Source: an uncultured Clostridia bacterium (lineage in GTDB: Bacteria > Bacillota > Clostridia > Lachnospirales > Anaerotignaceae). From it: a stretch of DNA of 26,965 bases. A model generated the notes under the pieces. That model saw only the letters and a list, made by a program, of their open reading frames with translations. It was not told where the DNA came from and made no database searches. This document shows positions 23,304 to 26,965 of this stretch, piece after piece. The position numbers and the translations under genes are program-made. Within the stretch, counting starts at the first letter, position 1. Each line of letters starts with the position of its first letter. Location of the stretch: positions 1-26,965 of the forward strand of contig CALCGT010000071.1 of the NCBI GenBank assembly GCA_937901125.1. The letters are read 5' to 3'.

Positions 23304-23984
23304 GTGGCTAGATTGAATGTCAACCCCACCCGTATGGAAATGACCCGCTTAAAAGGTCAGTTGAAAACAGCGACCAGAGGGCATAAGCTACTGAAGGATA
23401 AGCTGGATGAACTGATGAAACAGTTCATGGAGATCGTGCGGGAAAATAAGCGTTTGAGAGAAGAAGCGGAAACAGCTCTGGAAAATGCTTATAAAAACTT
23501 TATCATTGCCAGAGCAGTGCTGAGCGAAGCCAGCCTGGGGGAAGCGTTGATGATTCCCCAGCAGTCCGTATCTGTTAAGGTGACCAATAAAAATATTATG
23601 AGTGTAAACGTGCCTGTATTTGACTTCCAGAAGGAAGGTGGCAGAGAAGGCAATATCTACCCCTATGGTATGGCGTTCACATCCGGCGAACTGGACAGCG
23701 CAATGCTTTCCTTTTCCGATGCCATGGAGCCTTTGCTCCGTCTGGCAGAAAGCGAAAAGACAGCACAGCTGTTGGCCCAGGAGATCGAACGTACCCGCCG
23801 TCGTGTAAATGCGCTGGAAAACGTTATGATTCCCAACTATCAGGAGACCATCAAATACATCACCATGAAGCTGGAAGAAAATGAACGTGCCAACACGACT
23901 CGCCTGATGAAAGTAAAAGATTTGGTGGCAAAGAAAGCGATTGAAGCCAAAAAACAGCAGGATACAGTCGCTTTTGGCAAATAA
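23304..23984 (+). CDS. ntpD: V-type ATPase subunit D (central shaft)
   Basis: Subunit D is the coiled-coil axle that rotates inside the A3B3 head. The 226-residue protein begins with the family signature LNVNPTRMEMTRLKGQLKTATRGHKLLKDKLDELM and ends with a second long helix (RRRVNALENVMIPNYQETIKYITMKLEENERAN). A middle domain contacts subunit F. The start is GTG, with GGGGAG nine bases upstream. It is the last gene of the operon, and a terminator lies about 90 bp after the stop. Confidence 0.96.
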   Translation: MARLNVNPTRMEMTRLKGQLKTATRGHKLLKDKLDELMKQFMEIVRENKRLREEAETALENAYKNFIIARAVLSEASLGEALMIPQQSVSVKVTNKNIMSVNVPVFDFQKEGGREGNIYPYGMAFTSGELDSAMLSFSDAMEPLLRLAESEKTAQLLAQEIERTRRRVNALENVMIPNYQETIKYITMKLEENERANTTRLMKVKDLVAKKAIEAKKQQDTVAFGK

Positions 23985-24073
23985 TTGCGGATAAAAAGAT
24001 GCGCATTTAAAACGGAACCCTTTTTGTGGGCAGTATAAAAAGATAATTTATAGAATACAATCTATGAAACGAG

Positions 24074-24110
24074 CTGACATCGAATTTTCATCGGTGTCAG
24101 TTTTCTTTTT
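24074..24110 (+). terminator. Intrinsic terminator of the V-ATPase operon
   Basis: CTGACATCG (24074-24082) pairs with CGGTGTCAG (24092-24100, one G-U pair) across a 9-nt loop and is followed by TTTTCTTTTT. Confidence 0.85.
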
Positions 24111-24303
24111 GCCGGAATATATCCAAAAAACAATAAATTTTATCATAGGGAATGTATTTTTTAAAAGCATTTTATCAAATTGTATCGAAACAAATAAAAA
24201 GAATGTACCCATTCAATTGCCGAATTCCGAATGAAAAGGGTAGGCTGTCTTTTTCGGAAATGATAAAATAAAAACCGAAATAAAAAAAGAAGGGGAGATA
24301 CAA
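24111..24303. other. AT-rich upstream region of the ECF S-component gene
   Basis: No coding frame is seen. TTTCGG and CCGAAA near 24253-24281 form a 6-bp stem with a 17-nt loop shortly before the ribosome site AAGGGGAG. I could not identify a known vitamin riboswitch or a convincing -35/-10 pair. Confidence 0.35.
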
Positions 24304-24816
24304 ATGAAAAATTCTTATTCCGTAAAGGACATAACCAAAATGGCAATGATGGCAGCGATTACTTTTGTCGGGATCTATGCTGTTAAGATTCCTTCACCTC
24401 ACGGCTATTCCCATATGGGGGACTGCATGATTTTCCTGAGTGTATTGCTTTTGGGCACAAGGAAGGGCGCACTGGCGGGCGGCATCGGTGCGGCTTTATC
24501 CGACCTGCTGGGCGGCTATATGCATTGGGTAGTGCCCACGTTTGTGATCAAATACATCATGGCATTTGTGATGGGGATATTTATTGATAAGATTATGCCC
24601 GGCTCTAAGTGGAACTGGTTTATTGGCTCTGTGGTGGGCGGTATCGTACAGATTTTCCTGTATACTGCAGTGAAGGTCGTGATGTTCGATTGGGCCTATG
24701 CCATCACCAGTGTACCCGGCCTGACTTCACAGACGATCACGGGTATCGTTTTGGGCGCAGTACTGGTAACACTGATTAGCAAGGCAGGCGTAATGCAGAG
24801 ATTGAAGGAGATGTAA
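24304..24816 (+). CDS. ECF transporter substrate-binding (S) membrane component
   Basis: The 170-residue protein has about five or six membrane helices and matches the ECF S-component family. It has the pattern MAAITFVGIYAVKIPSPHG, GDCMIFLSVLLLGTRKGALAGGIGAALSDLLGGY and WVVPTFVIKYIMAFVMGIF. S components bind a vitamin or other small molecule and work with a shared energising module (EcfA, EcfA', EcfT), none of which is present here. The substrate cannot be read from the sequence. AAGGGGAG precedes the ATG. The stop is three bases from the amidohydrolase start, so the two are coupled. Confidence 0.85.
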   Translation: MKNSYSVKDITKMAMMAAITFVGIYAVKIPSPHGYSHMGDCMIFLSVLLLGTRKGALAGGIGAALSDLLGGYMHWVVPTFVIKYIMAFVMGIFIDKIMPGSKWNWFIGSVVGGIVQIFLYTAVKVVMFDWAYAITSVPGLTSQTITGIVLGAVLVTLISKAGVMQRLKEM

Positions 24817-24819
24817 AAA

Positions 24820-25560
24820 ATGGATGTAAAAGAATTTAAGAAAATAGATGCCCATGCCCATATCGGTGTATTTGGTGGCTGGGCAAAGCTGGTGATCACG
24901 GCAGAAGAACTGGTCGCGCAGATGGATGAATTCCATATCGAAAAAACATTACTGTGTTCTCAGCCCAATGAGATCTGTCTGGAAGCGATGCAGAAATACC
25001 CCGGTCGCTTTGTGGGTATGGTGTATCCCAACCCTCTGGATGGACAGAAGGCTGTGGATATGACTTATGACTATGTGCGGAATAAAGGCTTCAAAGGCAT
25101 CAAGGCGAATCCTCTGAAGCATGCCTATGTGGCTGACGCAGAAATCATGGATCCCATCATGGAAGCAGCAAAAGATCTGAATATTCCTGTTTTCATGCAC
25201 TGTGGTCATCCGCCTTATTCCTTGCCCTGGAGCATCGCCCTCCTGGCAGAACGTCATCCCGATGTAAAGCTGGTTATGATTCACATGGGTCACGGTCATG
25301 GCGTTTATATCGATGCTTCCCTGAAAATGGCAAAACGTTACCCCAATCTGTATCTGGAAATGAGTGGTATGCCCATGCCTTCCAAGATTAAAGAGGCTTA
25401 TGAAGAAGTAGGGCACGATCGTATTATGTTTGGTACAGATGCCCCTTATCACCCTGCCGCAGTAGAAGCCATGAAGGTCATGACAAGCGGCTTAACGGAA
25501 GAACAGATTCAGGATGTATTTTATAACAATTGTGCAAAGCTGATGGGTTTTGATAAATAA
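24820..25560 (+). CDS. Amidohydrolase-family metal-dependent hydrolase (Amidohydro_2 type)
   Basis: The 246-residue TIM-barrel protein shows metal ligands in the expected order: Asp10-Ala-His12-Ala-His14 at the N-terminus, His127 in FMHCGHPP, His155 in MIHMGHGHG, and Asp207 in FGTDAPYHP. This is the Amidohydro_2 (PF04909) pattern; members act on C-N bonds or decarboxylate aromatic acids. The short length lacks extra domains. Its ribosome site (AAGGAGA) lies inside the end of the preceding S-component gene. That suggests the enzyme acts on the imported compound or its product, but this is inference from context. Confidence 0.85.
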   Translation: MDVKEFKKIDAHAHIGVFGGWAKLVITAEELVAQMDEFHIEKTLLCSQPNEICLEAMQKYPGRFVGMVYPNPLDGQKAVDMTYDYVRNKGFKGIKANPLKHAYVADAEIMDPIMEAAKDLNIPVFMHCGHPPYSLPWSIALLAERHPDVKLVMIHMGHGHGVYIDASLKMAKRYPNLYLEMSGMPMPSKIKEAYEEVGHDRIMFGTDAPYHPAAVEAMKVMTSGLTEEQIQDVFYNNCAKLMGFDK

Positions 25561-25565
25561 GAAAG

Positions 25566-25603
25566 AAAAAAGGGATCTATCCGAAATGGATAAATCCCTT
25601 TTT
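25566..25603. terminator. Bidirectional terminator between convergent genes
   Basis: AAAAAGGGATCTATCC (ending 25582) pairs with GGATAAATCCCTTTTT (25588-25603) with one mismatch and a 5-nt loop. The flanking A-run and T-run allow it to serve both the amidohydrolase (plus) and the mini-protein pair (minus), whose last stop codon begins six bases away. Confidence 0.9.
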
Positions 25604-25608
25604 CCGTA

Positions 25609-25788
25609 TCAGTCATCTGTTTTGGTGGCTGTTTTGGCAAAATGCCGTAGGGCGCTCATGGTACGGATCTCGTGTCCGTTATCGGTAATGATCTGCTTGA
25701 TGTCCTGAGGCAGGTCCTTATAGAAATTTTTTGCTCGTTCGTTGTTCAGCAGCATATCTGCCAGATCCCGGTATTCTCTCCCAAACAT
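25609..25788 (-). CDS. 59-residue uncharacterised mini-protein, second of a paralogous pair
   Basis: I do not recognise a named family. The product begins MFGREYRDLADMLL, continues NNERAKNFYKDLPQDIKQII and ends HFAKTATKTDD. It aligns over its whole length with the protein of the gene just upstream: about 30% identity by eye, with shared Y, L, DxL, N, F, LP, I, G, I, LR, A and final DD. It is probably helical and cytoplasmic. The ATG lies one base after the stop of that upstream gene, and the ribosome site (GAGGAGA) is inside the upstream coding end, so translation is coupled. A shared terminator follows. Confidence 0.7.
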   Translation of the reverse strand: MFGREYRDLADMLLNNERAKNFYKDLPQDIKQIITDNGHEIRTMSALRHFAKTATKTDD

Positions 25789-25789
25789 A

Positions 25790-25966
25790 TCAATCGTCTC
25801 CTCTCAGCAGTTTTTCGGCATAGCCCCGCAGGTCTCTGTCGTAGCAGATATTGTCGCCCCGTTCCTGGATGCTTTCCTGCACAAAGTCGGGCAGAGTGTC
25901 GAAGAAACGGCGGGCTGCAGGGTTTTGTTCCAACAGGTCGCAGAGGTTTTCATATTTTTTCATCAT
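25790..25966 (-). CDS. 58-residue uncharacterised mini-protein, first of a paralogous pair
   Basis: The product begins MMKKYENLCDLLEQ, continues NPAARRFFDTLPDFVQESI, and then QERGDNICYDRDLRGYAEKL. The core F(F/Y)xxLPxx(V/I)Q...G...LR.(Y/F)A is shared with the following gene. The start at 25966 is chosen because GAGGTGAT lies six bases upstream; an in-frame ATG at 26011 has no site. The protein has no signal or membrane segment and looks helical and soluble. The gene is divergent from the YigZ-family gene. Its function is unknown; small helical proteins of this look are, from memory, common in Clostridia. Confidence 0.7.
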   Translation of the reverse strand: MMKKYENLCDLLEQNPAARRFFDTLPDFVQESIQERGDNICYDRDLRGYAEKLLRGDD

Positions 25967-26023
25967 TTTTATCACCTCGCCCTTAGGATGGACGAAAAAA
26001 TGAATTTCCATACAAAAGCAGGG

Positions 26024-26053
26024 TTGAGGAAATCAGGAAAGATATGTTATGAT
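26024..26053 (+). promoter_or_regulatory. Probable promoter of the YigZ-family gene
   Basis: TTGAGG at 26024-26029 and TATGAT at 26048-26053 are 18 bp apart (17 bp to TTATGA). The start codon is 30 bp downstream. A matching minus-strand promoter for the mini-protein pair was not clear in the same interval. Confidence 0.6.
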
Positions 26054-26082
26054 GAAGAAAAAATTTTGAAAAAGGTGAAGGT

Positions 26083-26736
26083 ATGCTGAAAAAATATAAA
26101 ACGATATTAGAGCAGGCAGAAGCGGAGATCGTGGAAAAGAAATCTCGTTTTATCGCTACGGTGCGTCCTGTGAAAACAGAGGAAGAAGCCCGCGCTTTTA
26201 TTGAAGAAATGAAAAAGAAATATTGGAATGCAACCCATAACGTATTTGCCTATCAGATCGGCGAGAGGAACGAACTGCAGCGTTTCAGCGATGACGGCGA
26301 ACCCCAGGGCACGGCAGGTATGCCTGTTCTGAGCGTGCTGAAGGGCGAAAATGTGAAGGATACGGCTATTGTTGTGACTCGTTACTTCGGCGGCACTCTA
26401 TTGGGCACAGGCGGTCTGGTGCGTGCCTATGGCAGATCGGCCAAAGAAGGGCTTCTGGCAGCTGGCATTGCGGAGCTGGTGCTCTATCGCAAATACTCTG
26501 TTTTGGCAGACTATACGGATTCCGGTAAGGTGCAGTATGAGATCCTGCAGGATGGGCATGAATTATTCGATACCATCTATACCGATAAGGTGGAATATAT
26601 CGTTTTGGTGGAAATAGATGAAGCGGAAGCTTTTGAAAAGAAAATGACGGAGATTTTCAGCGGGCAGCAGCCCTTTACGCTTCTGGAAGAGATCTATGGC
26701 GTATGGCAGGATGGTGTTCTTTCCCTGCAGGAATAA
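26083..26736 (+). CDS. yigZ: YigZ/IMPACT-family protein (UPF0029)
   Basis: The 217-residue protein belongs to the IMPACT/YigZ family, whose bacterial members have an RNA-binding-like fold and unclear function; proposed roles concern translation. The N-terminal domain (about 10-125) has the family motifs KKSRFIATV, HNVFAYQIG, RFSDDGEPQGTAGMPVL and VVTRYFGGTLLGTGGLVRAYG. The C-terminal DUF1949-like ferredoxin fold (about 140-205) has the pattern YTDSGKVQYEI ... VLVEIDEAEAFEKKM. AAGGTGAAGGT precedes the ATG. It is monocistronic, with its own promoter and terminator. Confidence 0.93.
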   Translation: MLKKYKTILEQAEAEIVEKKSRFIATVRPVKTEEEARAFIEEMKKKYWNATHNVFAYQIGERNELQRFSDDGEPQGTAGMPVLSVLKGENVKDTAIVVTRYFGGTLLGTGGLVRAYGRSAKEGLLAAGIAELVLYRKYSVLADYTDSGKVQYEILQDGHELFDTIYTDKVEYIVLVEIDEAEAFEKKMTEIFSGQQPFTLLEEIYGVWQDGVLSLQE

Positions 26737-26755
26737 ATCAGAGAGAGTGCAATAA

Positions 26756-26811
26756 AAAACGACATGATAGAAAGGCGTTTCTGCCATTTTCATATCATGT
26801 CGTTTTGCTTT
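26756..26811 (+). terminator. Intrinsic terminator after yigZ
   Basis: A perfect 14-bp stem (26756-26769 with 26793-26806) encloses a 23-nt loop, with TTTTGCTTTT at the end. The A-run on the left would let it work in both directions. Confidence 0.85.
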
Positions 26812-26840
26812 TCTTAGTTGGAATTATTCGTCCCAATTAC

Positions 26841-26913
26841 ATGGAGAAATTTTATACTATATATAGGTTGTTTTTGATTTTATCACTACTATATTTTGTT
26901 TGTTTTTTTCGAT
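26841..26913 (+). pseudogene. Possible 5' fragment of a membrane or exported protein cut by the IS end
   Basis: An open frame from ATG 26841 encodes MEKFYTIYRLFLILSLLYFV, then CFF, a signal-peptide or membrane-anchor-like start. It then enters the IS end and stops at 26916-26918. No ribosome site is visible before the ATG, so it may be chance in AT-rich DNA. Confidence 0.25.
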
Positions 26914-26965
26914 CTTGAATTTACAATCTAAGTGCAACAGATAAAAAAAGACTCATAGTCTGGTA
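26914..26965. mobile_element. Insertion-sequence end at right boundary (IS30-like)
   Basis: This is the exact 52-bp reverse complement of 4-55. The unique DNA ends at about 26913 and the element tip begins CTTGAATTTACAATC. Because 52 identical bases exceed the usual short terminal repeats of IS30-like elements, the two window ends probably enter the same end of two separate copies placed in opposite orientation. Confidence 0.6.

Overview
The window looks like a piece of chromosome from an anaerobic, spore-forming member of the Clostridia, probably Lachnospirales-like. This is inferred from an alpha/beta-type spore protein gene, a V-type (A/V) ATPase operon, a lysine riboswitch ahead of asd-dapA-dapB, strong AGGAGG ribosome sites and many hairpin-plus-T terminators. 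No rRNA, tRNA, CRISPR array, complete insertion sequence or prophage is visible. Both window ends carry the same 52-bp sequence in opposite orientation (4-55 and 26914-26965). It resembles the tip of an IS30-like element, so the segment appears bounded by two copies of a repeated insertion sequence.

Layout. (1) 1-800: a gene cut at its 5' side by the IS end, then a 51-residue membrane peptide and a terminator. (2) 824-7040: acpP and rnc, then the excision-repair genes uvrB and uvrA, separated by a compound palindromic repeat. (3) 7086-8826: an uncharacterised 102-residue protein, a two-OB-fold ssDNA-binding-like protein and a CobO/CobA-type P-loop protein. (4) 8832-12212, minus strand: the lysine/diaminopimelate operon asd-dapA-dapB behind a promoter, an L-box riboswitch and a terminator, with a duplicated 57-bp element between terminator and asd. 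(5) 12261-14792: a small acid-soluble spore protein, a SAM methyltransferase, the Hsp33 chaperone gene hslO and a NUDIX hydrolase. (6) 15164-24110: a long leader and a nine-gene V-ATPase operon in the order H/G-like, I, K, E, C, F, A, B, D. (7) 24304-26810: an ECF-transporter S component coupled to an amidohydrolase, two tandem paralogous mini-proteins on the minus strand, and a YigZ/IMPACT-family gene.

How the genes work together. The V-ATPase genes encode a complete rotary pump: catalytic A, B with its arginine finger, stalks D/F/C/E/H, and membrane I and K. The K subunit keeps all five residues known to bind Na+ in Enterococcus hirae, which suggests a sodium pump. Asd, DapA and DapB are consecutive steps from aspartyl phosphate to tetrahydrodipicolinate, consistent with their lysine riboswitch. 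UvrA and UvrB act together in damage recognition.

Most of the window is ordinary housekeeping DNA. The less explained parts are the tandem mini-protein pair at 25609-25966, the truncated gene plus membrane peptide at the left edge, the duplicated 57-bp element before asd, the dispersed palindromic repeat, and the long structured V-ATPase leader. I do not see a clearly new multi-gene system.
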